From contig NZ_KQ960752.1 in NCBI RefSeq assembly GCF_001553345.1, forward strand, positions 1 to 21,903: a stretch of 21,903 nucleotides of DNA, in the 5' to 3' direction. The notes under the pieces are model-generated. The model was not told where the DNA came from. It saw only the letters and a list, made by a program, of their open reading frames with translations, and ran no database searches. The DNA is from Veillonella sp. DNF00869. GTDB taxonomy: Bacteria > Bacillota > Negativicutes > Veillonellales > Veillonellaceae. Within the stretch, counting starts at the first letter, position 1; the number at the start of each line of letters is the position of its first letter. Both the position numbers and the translations under genes were made by a program. Below are positions 5,647-17,200 of this stretch, piece by piece.

Positions 5647-5744
5647 CCTATCCTCTCCTTGAGCATCCCCTATTACAGATATCCTACTGCTGTATAAATA
5701 GGCCTAGGATGTAATATTTTTTCACATCCCATAGCCCACGTATC

Positions 5745-7733
5745 TTACCGCTTGAAATACACTGTAACGGATCCGCCCTGTTCTATAGTACTACCCACTG
5801 CTTCCTCTTGAGAAACAGCATAGCCTGTTCCATAAGGTTTAAAGGTTAATCCTGCTTCATGCACCCAATCCCGTACTTCACCATACGCATGACCTACGAA
5901 GTTTGGCACAATGACAGAGCCATCTTTATTACGATGCACCGTCAATACCTTAGTTTCAGCTTTTGACTTGTCTTTATCACCGTGTTTACTACGAGTCGGT
6001 GAAAGCTTATAGTACCGCACTAATTGTGACATCACATCTTGGAATACTGGCGCTGCAATTTGACTACCATAGAAAGTACCTGCTGGATCATCAATCACAA
6101 CTAATGCTACAAATTGGGCATCTTCTACCGGTCCATAACCAATAAAGGACGCAATATAACGACCGTTCAAATAACCTCCATGTTCAGCATCTAGTTTTTC
6201 CGCCGTACCAGTTTTACCAGCAAATTGATAGCCTTCTACATACGCCTTATGTCCGCCACCTTCGGAGACTTCTTTCTCTAAAATATCCGTAATCTGTTTG
6301 GCAATACTTTCAGGTACAGGTTGACCTTGCTCCACATCTTGTGCCTCTTTATAAATCGTTCCATCTGGATTGACAATGGATTTAATAATATGAGGTTTCA
6401 TCATTTTACCGCCATTAGCTAGTGCTCCAAAGGCTTGTACCATTTGTAACGGAGTCACCGCAATCCCTTGTCCGATGGACATAGTAGCTGTATCTAACTT
6501 ACTCATGGTCTTAGGATCAAAAAGGATACCATCTCCTTCTGCTGGTAGTTCAATACCTGTAGCCTTACCAAAACCAAAGCGTTTTACATAATCCGTCAAA
6601 ATCTCTCCACCTGTAGTCGTACCCAAGTACGCCATACCTGTATTGATGGAATATTTTAAGATATCTAACAATCGTACTTTACCACTGCCTTTACCATCCC
6701 AGTTTTTCATATGATGTCCATCAATGATAATGGTCCCCGTATCATTATAGACCGTATCTAGCTGCCATTTTCCAGCTGCCAGTGCGGAGGCGGCAATAAT
6801 CGGTTTGAACGTAGATCCTGGTTCATAAATACTCACCACCGCATTATTGCGATAATCTTCAAATTTTAATTTATTTACGTCCGATGCCATGCCTCGATTT
6901 TTATTGGCCATCGCAAGGATTTCCCCTGTTTTTGGATCCATAATAATCATCGCTGCACTGCGAGCCTTTGTGTCTATCATCGCTTTATCTAAGGCCCGTT
7001 CGGCAATAAACTGCACCGTTGTATCAATGGTAAGATTCACCGATTTTTCTTGATCTGGTAAAAACTGAGATTGTACGGACTCAAAGACGGGGCGACCAGC
7101 TGTGTCGTTGTAAATGCTGACTTTTACCTCATTACTGCGAATCACATCATCTAACGCTGCCTCAAGCCCTGCCTTACCTTCTGCATCCGCTTTGCCATCT
7201 TCATTGAATCCTACAAATCCAAGGACCTGCGCTAATAAAGTATCATTCGGATAATAGCGACGGCTCTCTTTATGTAAGGTAATAAAATTGAACTTTGCTT
7301 CCTTGATGGCTGCTTCTATACCATTGGAGTTCGGCACATCTAAGAGGCGATCAATCCAGACAAAGGCTGTATCTTCATTTAACTTTTTAATAATCTCTTC
7401 TCTAGAAATGCGCACATAAGGAGCTAATACATCTGCCACTTCTTCCGGCGTTTTTTTAGCTACCACACGCATCATGGTTGGATCTGCGCTAACGGAGTTA
7501 ACTGTTACACTCAATGCCAAGGGGTTGCCATTGCGGTCAAAAATAGTTCCCCGTGGAGATTGTAAAACTCTATCTGTTAAAAATTGATTAGAAAACCGTT
7601 CAGAATAGGTATCTTTTGCCACAATCTGTACATAGGTATATCGCAATATAATTCCTAATGATATAAAAAATAGAACTAAGAACCACGAACCGGCATTCAA
7701 ATTTAATCGTTTTCTTGCTGCTTGCACTTTCAT
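5745..7733 (-). CDS. Class B penicillin-binding protein with one PASTA domain (FtsI/SpoVD type)
   Basis: The 662-residue peptidoglycan transpeptidase has a short cytoplasmic tail and one membrane helix (about 16-36), then the PBP dimerisation domain with RGTIFDRNG (61-69). The transpeptidase motifs are S307TFK, S362IN and K507TG. A single PASTA domain follows at about 603-661 (VIVPNFVGHAYGEV...). It cross-links septal or division peptidoglycan in the periplasm. The single PASTA and the motif spacing fit FtsI/SpoVD-like proteins, but which of these it is cannot be settled here. Its ATG overlaps the TGA of cca as ATGA, so translation is coupled. The usual mraZ/mraW and mur neighbours are absent; it is instead downstream of cca. 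Confidence 0.93.
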   Translation of the reverse strand: MKVQAARKRLNLNAGSWFLVLFFISLGIILRYTYVQIVAKDTYSERFSNQFLTDRVLQSPRGTIFDRNGNPLALSVTVNSVSADPTMMRVVAKKTPEEVADVLAPYVRISREEIIKKLNEDTAFVWIDRLLDVPNSNGIEAAIKEAKFNFITLHKESRRYYPNDTLLAQVLGFVGFNEDGKADAEGKAGLEAALDDVIRSNEVKVSIYNDTAGRPVFESVQSQFLPDQEKSVNLTIDTTVQFIAERALDKAMIDTKARSAAMIIMDPKTGEILAMANKNRGMASDVNKLKFEDYRNNAVVSIYEPGSTFKPIIAASALAAGKWQLDTVYNDTGTIIIDGHHMKNWDGKGSGKVRLLDILKYSINTGMAYLGTTTGGEILTDYVKRFGFGKATGIELPAEGDGILFDPKTMSKLDTATMSIGQGIAVTPLQMVQAFGALANGGKMMKPHIIKSIVNPDGTIYKEAQDVEQGQPVPESIAKQITDILEKEVSEGGGHKAYVEGYQFAGKTGTAEKLDAEHGGYLNGRYIASFIGYGPVEDAQFVALVVIDDPAGTFYGSQIAAPVFQDVMSQLVRYYKLSPTRSKHGDKDKSKAETKVLTVHRNKDGSVIVPNFVGHAYGEVRDWVHEAGLTFKPYGTGYAVSQEEAVGSTIEQGGSVTVYFKR

Positions 7734-9184
7734 GCATGGTACTCCTTTTTCTTTACTCGTTCGTATTTAGCCATTCCTGCCTTATGTAAGGCTTCTGGTG
7801 TATTGGGAATATCTCCCGCTTGTACTCTCTGTAAGAGAGTCTGCATTACTTCCTTCGTATAAGGTGCTACTAAATTGGGCAATGTGCGATCATAGCACAA
7901 ATCCTTCGTGTGTACAGGCATCTGTTTTGCCATATCCATCATGCGTGTTCCATACTGGACTGTAGGTTCTGCATCTTTCGTGCCTCCTCCTAATACATCT
8001 GCCACACCTAGGGTTTTTAGATAGTCCACAGCCTCCACTAGATCCTTGGTTTCTCTAAATAAATTTTCATGACATTCCTTCTGCAACCATTTATGTAAAT
8101 CTGCAGAACCATTGGACACATAAAAGTGAAACCGCATATGTCGCTCTACAAGCCATACCACAAGATTTACAAATTCTTTAGCATAGCCTAAACGGGTCAA
8201 GATATTTCGTGCCATAGTGGCACCCACCCTATCATGATTACGATCCGTAATGCGCCCATTGTGAAAGCCGCGAACTCCTTCCATGCCTTTCCCCACATCG
8301 TGGAGCAAAGCAGCCCACCGCAATACTAGATTCGGCGGCACCCCTTTTACTACTGCTAAGGTGTGGCGCCATCCATCATGTATATGGTGTTCTGGTGCTT
8401 GCGGTAAATCTACTAGATGAGTTAGCTCTGGCAATATAGGAATCCGTCGAGACTGCCCCTCTATCGTTTGTTGGCAACATTGCTCATTTAAATGACTGCG
8501 CACCAACGCATCTAAAGAGAGATCTACATACTCACTAAGCAACATTTTTTCGATTTCTATACGCACTCGTTCTAGCGATAATCCTTCCACACGATATAGG
8601 TTTGGCTCTATGCCCGCCCAGGTGGCAGGATCAATAGAAAATCCCAATTGTCCTGCAAATCGACATAATCGGAACATGCGCAACGCATCTTCTTGAAATC
8701 GCTCTTTACTAGATCCAATGGTACATAAACGGCGTGCCACAATATCTCGTAAACCGCCTACTTCATCACGGACCTCACCACTTTCAGTAAGAGCAAGACC
8801 ATTGATCGTAAAGTCTCGCCGCTGTACATCCTCTAAAAACGTAGAAGGAAATTGCACTGCCACCGGTCGATGACTATCTTCACCATATTGTTCACTTCGA
8901 TAAGTTGCTACTTCATAGGTATCATCACCCACTGTAACCACAACCACCCCAAAGGAGGCGCCTACTACATTCGTCGTAATAAAACCCTCAGTTCGTAGTA
9001 CGTCGATGACCACCTCCGGCATAGCGGAAGTGACAATATCATAATCGTGAGGAATCCGTCCCATCTGTATATCTCGCACCGCACCACCCACAATATACGC
9101 TTCATAATGCGCTGCTTGTAAGGTCCGCAAAATGCGCAGAGCTCCTTTGTAGATGGAAGTCTCTTTGTATGCTTCTATGCCCAT
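7730..9184 (-). CDS. cca: CCA-adding tRNA nucleotidyltransferase with HD domain
   Basis: This is a class II nucleotidyltransferase of 484 residues. The nucleotidyltransferase motif GGAVRD (33-38) is followed by catalytic aspartates D47 and D49 in HDYDI, then RRDFTING (122-129), the base-selecting EDALR (165-169) and the neck/body helices. An HD domain follows with H269/H274 and LLHDVGK (293-299), which in related enzymes has phosphohydrolase activity. It builds or repairs the 3' CCA of tRNA. All five tRNA genes in this window already encode CCA, so for these repair is the likely use. It starts 12 bases after sdaAA with RBS AGAGGTG. A poly(A) polymerase role is less likely given the HD domain and motif set. 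Confidence 0.92.
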   Translation of the reverse strand: MGIEAYKETSIYKGALRILRTLQAAHYEAYIVGGAVRDIQMGRIPHDYDIVTSAMPEVVIDVLRTEGFITTNVVGASFGVVVVTVGDDTYEVATYRSEQYGEDSHRPVAVQFPSTFLEDVQRRDFTINGLALTESGEVRDEVGGLRDIVARRLCTIGSSKERFQEDALRMFRLCRFAGQLGFSIDPATWAGIEPNLYRVEGLSLERVRIEIEKMLLSEYVDLSLDALVRSHLNEQCCQQTIEGQSRRIPILPELTHLVDLPQAPEHHIHDGWRHTLAVVKGVPPNLVLRWAALLHDVGKGMEGVRGFHNGRITDRNHDRVGATMARNILTRLGYAKEFVNLVVWLVERHMRFHFYVSNGSADLHKWLQKECHENLFRETKDLVEAVDYLKTLGVADVLGGGTKDAEPTVQYGTRMMDMAKQMPVHTKDLCYDRTLPNLVAPYTKEVMQTLLQRVQAGDIPNTPEALHKAGMAKYERVKKKEYHA

Positions 9185-9196
9185 ACTTACACCTCT

Positions 9197-10072
9197 CTAT
9201 TTCTGATGGGCCAACCGATTCGTGATATCCACCCCTGTTTTAGTTTTCGCCAAACCGCCTTCGCTCGTTTCACGAAGCGCTTCTGGTAAAGCCCGTCCAA
9301 TGGAATCCATCGCTCCAATCACTTCATCTGCAGGAATGCGGCTACGCAATCCCGCCATGGCCATTTCTGCGGATGCCAACGCATGTACCGCATAGATTCC
9401 ATTTCTCTTCACGCAAGGCACTTCCACCAGCCCTGCCACAGGGTCACAAACTAAACCTAAGACATTTTTCATGCAGAGGGTCATAGCCGTTACCACTTCT
9501 TCCGTAGTGCCGCCCATCATCGCTACAGCACAGGCAGAAGCCATGGCAGCCGCTGTACCAACTTCGGCTTGGCAACCCCCCACAGCTCCCGCTACACAGG
9601 CTTGATTTGTCACTACATTACCTACACCAGCTGCCGCTAGAAATCCATTCACATACGCTTCCTCATTGCATTCGTAGACTTCTCCTACTGCTTGCATCAC
9701 ACCCGGTAAAATACCACAGGCTCCTGCTGTAGGACATGCCACAATGCGGAACATCTTTGCATTTGCTTCATTCACAGAAATAGCATAACGTAGCGCCCGA
9801 TAAGCTAAATCACTTAAAAAAAGAGGTTGTCTTTCATCTAATTGTTTCGCTTGCCCTCCAGACATACCACTCTTACTTTTTCTTGTGTCAGCGATGCCAT
9901 CACGAACAGATTCCTTAAAAATCTGAATACGACGTCGTATCTCAGCTAGGACCTCCTCTTTCGTAGAGCCCGTACTTTCTATTTCTGAACGCAAGACCAC
10001 TTCGGAAAAAGAAATACTTTCACGATCAGCCAAGCGAACAATGTCTTCAATTGTATCGTATAAATAACTCAT
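9197..10072 (-). CDS. sdaAA: L-serine dehydratase, iron-sulfur-dependent, alpha subunit
   Basis: The 291-residue catalytic subunit of the two-subunit, oxygen-sensitive [4Fe-4S] L-serine ammonia-lyase converts L-serine to pyruvate and ammonia in the cytoplasm. The conserved substrate/cluster loops are present: CPTAGACGILPG (C113, C119), GGCQAEVG (C167), CDPVAG (C209) and VPC (C220). C167, C209 and C220 are the likely cluster ligands. The length fits the Firmicute alpha subunit rather than the fused proteobacterial form. It begins 8 bases after sdaAB ends, as expected for stoichiometric subunits. Confidence 0.95.
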   Translation of the reverse strand: MSYLYDTIEDIVRLADRESISFSEVVLRSEIESTGSTKEEVLAEIRRRIQIFKESVRDGIADTRKSKSGMSGGQAKQLDERQPLFLSDLAYRALRYAISVNEANAKMFRIVACPTAGACGILPGVMQAVGEVYECNEEAYVNGFLAAAGVGNVVTNQACVAGAVGGCQAEVGTAAAMASACAVAMMGGTTEEVVTAMTLCMKNVLGLVCDPVAGLVEVPCVKRNGIYAVHALASAEMAMAGLRSRIPADEVIGAMDSIGRALPEALRETSEGGLAKTKTGVDITNRLAHQK

Positions 10073-10080
10073 AGTATCCT

Positions 10081-10746
10081 CTATTCCAATGGTTCAAAAT
10101 ACATAACCGAGGAAATGCCCGGCACTTCTTTAATTTGCTGCAATGCCATTGCATCTACATCAGAGTCCGTAGAAATAAGCATGACTGCCTCTGACCCTTT
10201 TCGCTTACGGAACACCCGCATGCTAGAAATATTGATGCCTTCCAAGCCTAAAATGTGCGTAACCCCTGCAATGACACCAGGTTGATCCGTATGGAACACA
10301 ATAATTTGATGTTCTTCTCCAGTAATATCTACATCGATGCCATCAATATTCGTCACTGCCACACGACCTCCACCGAGGGATGACCCTGTAACAGACATGT
10401 GTTTTCCATCTTTACCGTACATATTGAATCGAACTGTATTAGGATGGCCTGCATCTACTTCTGATTCAATAAAGGTATACTGAAAGTTCTCACGTTCTGC
10501 TATCTCCAAGGACTCACGAATACGTGCATCATCTGCATCCATTCCCAGCAATCCTGCCACCAGAGCACGGTTTGTACCATGTCCACGATAGGTCTTGGCA
10601 AAAGAACCATATAAGGTCATAGTGACACTGTCAGGGCGCTCACGAAAAATAGACAAAGCCATCTTTCCCAAACGCGCCGCCCCTGCTGTATGTGAACTAG
10701 ATGGACCTATCATAACGGGTCCAATAATATCAAATATACTACTCAA
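10081..10746 (-). CDS. sdaAB: L-serine dehydratase, iron-sulfur-dependent, beta subunit (ACT domain)
   Basis: The 221-residue beta subunit begins with the family signature IGPVMIGPSSSHTAGAAR (8-25) and ends with an ACT domain at about 146-219 (HTDQPGVIAGVTHILG...), a fold that often binds amino acids and here may sense serine or aid assembly. The start codon is TTG at 10744-10746; AGGAGG eight bases upstream supports it, and no ATG lies better placed. It is the first gene of the probable sdaAB-sdaAA-cca-pbp transcript, with an extended -10 promoter at 10803-10832. Confidence 0.94.
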   Translation of the reverse strand: MSSIFDIIGPVMIGPSSSHTAGAARLGKMALSIFRERPDSVTMTLYGSFAKTYRGHGTNRALVAGLLGMDADDARIRESLEIAERENFQYTFIESEVDAGHPNTVRFNMYGKDGKHMSVTGSSLGGGRVAVTNIDGIDVDITGEEHQIIVFHTDQPGVIAGVTHILGLEGINISSMRVFRKRKGSEAVMLISTDSDVDAMALQQIKEVPGISSVMYFEPLE

Positions 10747-10802
10747 AGTAGGTACCTCCTATTATCTATGTAGGAATATTCTATCGATTATCTGTATCTT
10801 AT

Positions 10803-10832
10803 ATCATAACATATATTGACCCTTCTCGTAAA
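10803..10832 (-). promoter_or_regulatory. Promoter of the sdaAB operon
   Basis: On the minus strand there is TTTACG (10827-10832), an 18-base spacer ending in TGT, and TATGAT (10803-10808). The TG makes it an extended -10. Transcription would begin near 10796, with a leader of about 50 bases. Confidence 0.6.
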
Positions 10833-10847
10833 AAGATTGCTGCCTAA

Positions 10848-10934
10848 ATCACGCAAATACAAGAAGACCGTAACATCCCCCCCTGAACTAACATAATCAC
10901 TGTATAGTTTGAGAAGGGGTGTGTTACGGTCTTC
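10848..10934. repeat. Interspersed repeat hairpin, second locus
   Basis: Left arm GAAGACCGTAAC... at 10863-10884 and right arm AGGGGTGTGTTACGGTCTTC at 10915-10934 match copy B (2300-2369), with a 2-base expanded C-run and one change in the left arm. The loop is nearly the same (ATAATCACTGTATA). In the inner stem a G-C pair of copy B is replaced by A-T, a compensatory change. Only the last part of the leader (ATCACGCAAATACAAG) is retained. It lies 75 bases after the adhesin stop codon, so it may serve as the adhesin's terminator or RNA 3' end. Confidence 0.85.
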
Positions 10935-11008
10935 CCTATATCCTATTCAATTAGGAACTTCATAAGGTATATAGCAACAAGATGTATAGATACTCTTAGT
11001 GTCTAAGA

Positions 11009-11245
11009 TTATCCATTCATGCGTTTGAACAATTCTGCAATTTGCGCTTTCATCAATGCCAATTCTTCACGTTGTGCTTCATTCTCTGCTTTTTGAGCAG
11101 CGTTTGTCGCACGCAATTCATTTAATTGGTCTTTTTGGATTTTGTTTTGTGCTTCTAAGGCAGATACCTTATCTTGTAATGTGTAAGAGGCACTGATTGG
11201 TCCTTGACGGAATGTATCTTTCACAGCCGTTTCATCAGCACGGGC
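11009..11245 (-). other. Post-anchor coiled-coil extension of the adhesin
   Basis: These codons (residues 3300-3377) follow the final strand of the YadA-type barrel. The last part, from about DKVSALEAQNKIQKDQ to AELFKRMNG, has heptad-like hydrophobic spacing and many Gln, Glu, Lys and Ala, as in a trimeric coiled coil. In most family members the chain ends at the barrel. A trailing segment would lie in the periplasm. Confidence 0.8.
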
Positions 11246-14200
11246 ACCGAATTTCCAAGTCACACTAGCATTCATCATAGTTTCATCACCATGACCATTT
11301 AAGGATGCCCCCATATGGAACATAGTAGATTCATTTTTGTAATGATTAATGCCAAGTGCTAAGGCACTAGATCCTTTATAGTAGCCCAGGCCTGCAGAAA
11401 TTTGTGTTGGCTCCAATGGATCGTACTGGATGGATTGCAAGCTTGCTAACGCAGCTGCTTGTGCACCCATACGATTCATACGATTACTAATATTTACTAC
11501 ATTACCAGCAATACCTTTTAACTGCGACACGTTAACTGCATCTGTATCTTTTGTACCTGGTGCTACATTGTGAATTTGTTGCATACCTGCAGAGATACCC
11601 TCTGTCATAACTGGTTTGCCATCTGGACCTTTCACAGGGTTACCATTGCTGTCTAACACTGGTTTATCCATACCGAAGGAAATAACTCGAGTATTATCTA
11701 CTACATTTGGTTTTAAAGCTCCTACAGCACCCGCATATTTCTCGCCTGGTTTTCCATCTTTACCCATATACACAAAGTTACCGTCTTTGTCTTTCATGAC
11801 TGGCTCACCCTTTTCATCTTTGAAAGTAAGATTACCATTTGCATCACGAGCTACTGTACTATTTGGAATGACTTTCAGTCCTTCGTTCGTATACTCCGTA
11901 GAGTTACCAGGAGTTTTAATCTTTTCTTTTTGTTTTCCAGTAGTAGGATCGATAACTGGTTTACCATCTTTATCGAATACTTTTTCCATTTCATCAGTTG
12001 TAGTAAAGGCTATCTTATCACCAGATACATGCGATGTTTTTTCTACGCCAGTTTTTGGATCCTTCGCATTCAAGAGTAAATCTTTATTCGTTAGGGATGC
12101 TGTATTGTTACCCTCTTTATCTCGTAAGGAGATTTCTTTAGGTCCTACTACAGTTTTGTTGTCATCCTTATCTTTATACGTAGTTCCTGCTGCTGTAGAT
12201 GTATTAGTATTTTTATCCTTATCTGCCAAAGTAACAGTAGTCGATGTACTTGTATTGGTATTACCATCTTTGTCTTTTAACTCAGTTTTATCTGCTGTAG
12301 ACGTATTTGTATTACCATTTGTATCTTTCAATACATTAGTTGTTGGCGTACTTGTGTTGGTATTTTTATCCTTATCTGTCAACGTAATGGTATCACCTTT
12401 TATGGTTGTAGTAGCACCATCTTTACCATTGACACCGATAGCACCTTCTCCATCTTTAGCAGTAATAGATACACCATCTTTGCCATCTTTGCCATTCACA
12501 CCGAAGACACCGCTGCCGTCTTTGCCAACTGTAGCAGATACCACATCTTTACCGTCAGCATTTTTCACGATCATAGCGCCATCTTTAGCTGGAATAACAT
12601 CTGCTGGAGGAACTGGTTTGGTATCCTTCTTAGGTGTTACTGTCGTACTTCCATCTGGATTTGTAACCACTGTTACATCGCCTTCTTTGTAGTACTTGTC
12701 GCCCACTTTCACAAGGTTATTACCATTTTTATCAGTCGCTGTGCCACCAGTTGTGACAGAATCAATTTTAAGATCTCTATTCACATCTACTTTCACATAC
12801 GTCGTTGCTTTCTTAGTACCATCCTCGTTAATAGCATCCACAGTTACCATAGATACATTGGTGTTGGCTCCATTTGCGAATTTCACATCGTCATTCGGAT
12901 TTACCTTGTCATACACTTTTGTATCTTTACTGAAATCTTTATCAGTAGAACCAATGCCTACATTCCAACCAGAATCTTGGATTGCATTCGCCACTGCATT
13001 GCCTGTTACAACTCCTGCACCTGCATTCGTTACTTTGTCAGTCTTAGGATCAACCTTCAATGGAGTTCCTGTTGGTTTACCATCTGGACCTTTTTCGAAT
13101 CCTACTGGTTTACCATCTTTATCTACCTTGTAGTAATTATCTCCGATTTTAACGGCATCTGTTTTTGTACCATTGCCATGGGTGATGGTTACTTTATTCG
13201 TAACCTCTCCCTCTTTGATTCCTACTGTAATTTCACGAGTACCATCTGCCAATGTTTTACCAGTAACGGTCACACCTTGATCACCTTTGAAATCTACTAC
13301 GTTAGCATTTTTTACCACATCTTTGTAGCCATTACCATCTTTGGCGGACACAACCCAGCCCATATTTTGTAGGTCACCTACTGTAGCTGCTGCGTTTTTA
13401 TTCACAGGCGCATCGTCTGTACCTTCCAAATCAACTAAGTTTGCTGGTGTTGTGCTAGGTGTAGTTCCTGGCGCTGTACCTGCTGGTGTAGTATCTACAG
13501 TTTTAGTATTCAGCGTAGAACCTACACCTGTAATTTGTGTTGGTTTGCCATCCTTAGATGTGACATTTAATGCGGAAGATGGTTGTGCATCTGATGCATT
13601 ATTCGTAGCTGGTTTCGCCGCTTCTGCTTTCATTGTCACAGGGTTCACTGGTGTAACAGGTGTTGTTACATCCACCGGTGTTGCATCTGGTTTTGGAGCG
13701 CCATTCACTACATCAGTTGGTTTGTAATAGTTAGCGCCCACTTTCGTGTACGTATTACCTTTGCCATCTGTATAGGTATTTGGACTGCCTACGTTCAACG
13801 TGCCTGTATCCACATTGGTGAAAGTCACATTATCTTTCGTAGCGTATGTAATTTTACCATTTGCATCCTGTTTCACAGTCAAGTTATTACCTGCTACCAT
13901 TTCCACAGTATTACTTGGTTTGATTAACTCTCCATCATCCTTAGTTCCAGTAAGTTTTTCTCCCCCGCCAGCAGATGTTTTCAAGTTGAAGCCTGCATTG
14001 TTGATTGCTTCCGCTACATTTTGTACGGTAGCCATTTTGTTCAATCCTGCCTCATCATGGGCTTTCTGTGCTGTATCTACTGGTGTTTGTTTAGTAGCTA
14101 CATCAGCTTTCTTATCTGCCACCGCTTGTTGTAATGCTGGATTTTTCGGATCTGCCGCTAATGCTTTTTCTGCTTCTTTTAAAGCTTCTCTTGCTGCAGA

Positions 14201-17200
14201 CAAGTCTTTTTCAGCAGCTGCTAAGGTTTCTTTTAATTGCTTAGCTGTAGCTGGATCTGCAGGTGTAGCAATAGCTCCTGTTTCTTTATTATCCGTACCT
14301 ACTGCTGGTTTCATTTCACCTATAGTTACTTTTACGCCATTTTCGTCAACCGTTACAGAACCATTAGCTGCTTTTACATTAAATGTAACATCACTTGCCG
14401 TGTTATCCTCACGAGTTGTTACCACCGCGGTAGTACCAAGACCATTTACAAAGTTCACTGTATCATATGGTTTTACAAAATCACGAGATTCTCCATTGTT
14501 TTGTAAGTTCCAACCTGCGTTTAATACGTCAGATACTGTGGCTGCATTGTTACCAATATACTTAGGATTAGCTTGTCCATCTTTTGTTTTTGGATTTGCT
14601 AATGCTGCAGCTTCTTCTGCTGTTAATGGCGCTTTATTGATATTTTCTACATCGCCTGTTTTTTCTGTACCATCAGGATTTGTAATTGTTTTGGATCCAT
14701 CATTTACATTTGGAATGTTGCTTTTCACATTGCTCAAGGATGCTGGACTTATGCTTCCTTTTGGCCCATTAATTGTTGTTTTAACAGGACCTGTTACATC
14801 CACTCCTTTTCCATCTGGTTTAGTATTGAAGATTTGGTTACCATCTTTATCTGTTTTACCAGTTGGATACACTTGCTTACCATCTTTATCTGTGTACACC
14901 ACAGGTGTTACTGCATTATTTGTAGACGTTTGGTCATCTACTTTTACAGTGATTGTACGTACACCTTTGTCATCTGTTTTACCAGATACGGTAGCTGTAC
15001 CTTCGCCAACGAATTTCACTTCGTTTGCATTTTTCACTGTATCGGAGTACGCCTTAGTCAAATCATCTGTCTTTTTATCTGCAGATACAATCCAACCCAT
15101 GTTACGCAAATCACCTACAGTAGCGGCTGTATTATCGCTTACTTTTGGATCTCCATTTGCTGGTTTGGATAAATCAACTAAGCCACGGTTTTTATCCGTT
15201 GTTCCTGGTACATCAGCATTATTTACTTGATCACCATATTTGTCCAAGCCAGATGTTACATTGCCTAATTGTGTAGCTGTTGTTGTATTAGGTTTATCTC
15301 CTGCTGGTGTTGGATTAACTAACGCAGTTTTTAATGGTTTTGTTGTATCAATTGGTTCAATTACATTGTTATTTTCATCAACCAATTTACCATCATTATT
15401 TTTGCCTACTGCTGGTTTACCTGCATCACTGATAGGTTGACCTTTATCGTTAACTTTGTAGTATTTATCTCCAACTTTAGATACTGGCGAACCATCTTCT
15501 GTTGTGTATGTCACAGGTAATCCTGTTACGTTGAAAGTCACATCGCTTGCAGTACCTGCAGCATTCGTTGTCACTACAGCTGTTGTATTACCACCGTTCA
15601 CAAAGTTTACTGTATCATATGGTTTTACGAAGTCTTTCGCTGCACCATTGTTTTGTAAATTCCAACCAGCGTTCAATACATCAGATACAGTAGCGGCATT
15701 ATTTGGATTGATATATTTGTCACCAGCTTTATTTGTTGTATTTGGTGCTGCTTGAGCTGTGGTAGCATTGCTTGGACCTGTTGTAGCATCGTTATTCTTC
15801 GTATCAGGAAGATTAGATTTTACGTTAGACAATGTTGCTGGAGTGGTTGTTCCTTTTGGCCCGTTCACAGAGGTAATGACTTCTGTGTTTGGAATTTCCT
15901 TACCCGTACCATCTGGATTTTCAAAGAATTTAACTGTCTTAGTTCCATCTCCATTGTCTACTTCTCGAGGATATACTTTAGTACCATCTGCTTTCGTGTA
16001 ATTCACAGGAGTTACAGTTTTATTAATACCTGTTTGATTATCTACTTTCACAGTGATGGTACGCACATTACCCTCTGTTTTACCAGATACAATAGCACTT
16101 CCTTCACCGACAAATCGTACTTCGTTCGCATTTTTTACAGCCTCTGAATACTCATCAGTAGTGACTGCACCATTTGCTCCTGTAGTTTTATTGGAAGATA
16201 CAATCCAACCCATGTTACGGATATCTCCTACAGTAGCCGCTGTGTTATCCGTTACATTTGTATTCGTCAAATCTCGCAAACTATTTTTAGCTGGTTCTTT
16301 ACCATTCACTGGAGCCGCTTTGTAATTCTCCAACTTGCTTGTCACATTATCCAATGTAGTAGGACTTGTTGTGCCAGTTTTATTAGCTGCCGGTGCTGGG
16401 TTTACCAAGGATGTTTTTAATGGTTTATCTGTAATGTTCACATCAGGAACTTCATGTCCATCTTTATCAACTGGTTTACCATCTTTGTTGAACTTCGTAA
16501 CTGGCGCACCTGTACCATCTACTGGTTGACCTTGATCGTTAACTTTATAGTATTTATCGCCAATTTTAGTCACTGGTGTACCATCTGCTGTTGTATAAGT
16601 TACAGGCAATCCTGTTACGTTGTACGTTACATTGCTTGTTGTACCATCATCAGATGTTGTTACCACCGCTGTTGTATTTAGACCATTGATAAAGTTTACA
16701 GTATCATATGGTTTTACAAAGTCTTTCGCAGTGCCATTATTTTGTAAGTTCCAGCCAGCATTTAATACATCACCTACGGTTGCCGCATTATTTGGATTGA
16801 TAAACTTATCTCCAGCTTTATTCGTTGTATTTGGCGCTACCGCGTCTGTTTTTGGTGCTGTTGTTCCTGTTTTAGCTCCATCCAAGTTGCCTTCTACGTT
16901 AGATAATGTAGTTGGTGTACTTGTACCTTTTGGTCCGTTAACAGTTGTTTTAACTGGACCTGTTACTTGTTTACCACTTCCATCTGGTTTTGTATTAAAG
17001 ATTTGGTTTCCATCTGGATCCTTTTTGCCAGTTGGATATACTTGGTTGCCACTTTCATCTGTGTAAATAACAGGTGTTACCGCATTGTTAGTGGATGTTT
17101 GGTCATCTACTTTCACAGTGATCGTACGAACATCGCCTTCTGTTTTACCAGATACGATGGCACTTCCTGTACCAACAAATCGCACTTCGTTCGCATTTTT

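Noticed and set aside
5647..5744. Possible terminator and promoter between the PBP gene and folD
   Set aside because: Only a short GGATGT/ACATCC stem with an internal A-run loop and no well-spaced -35/-10 pair could be found. It is therefore open whether folD-hypAB is a separate transcript.
12071..12376. Regular 51-bp repeats as a possible CRISPR array
   Set aside because: The units are contiguous, in frame with the adhesin and have no unrelated spacers.
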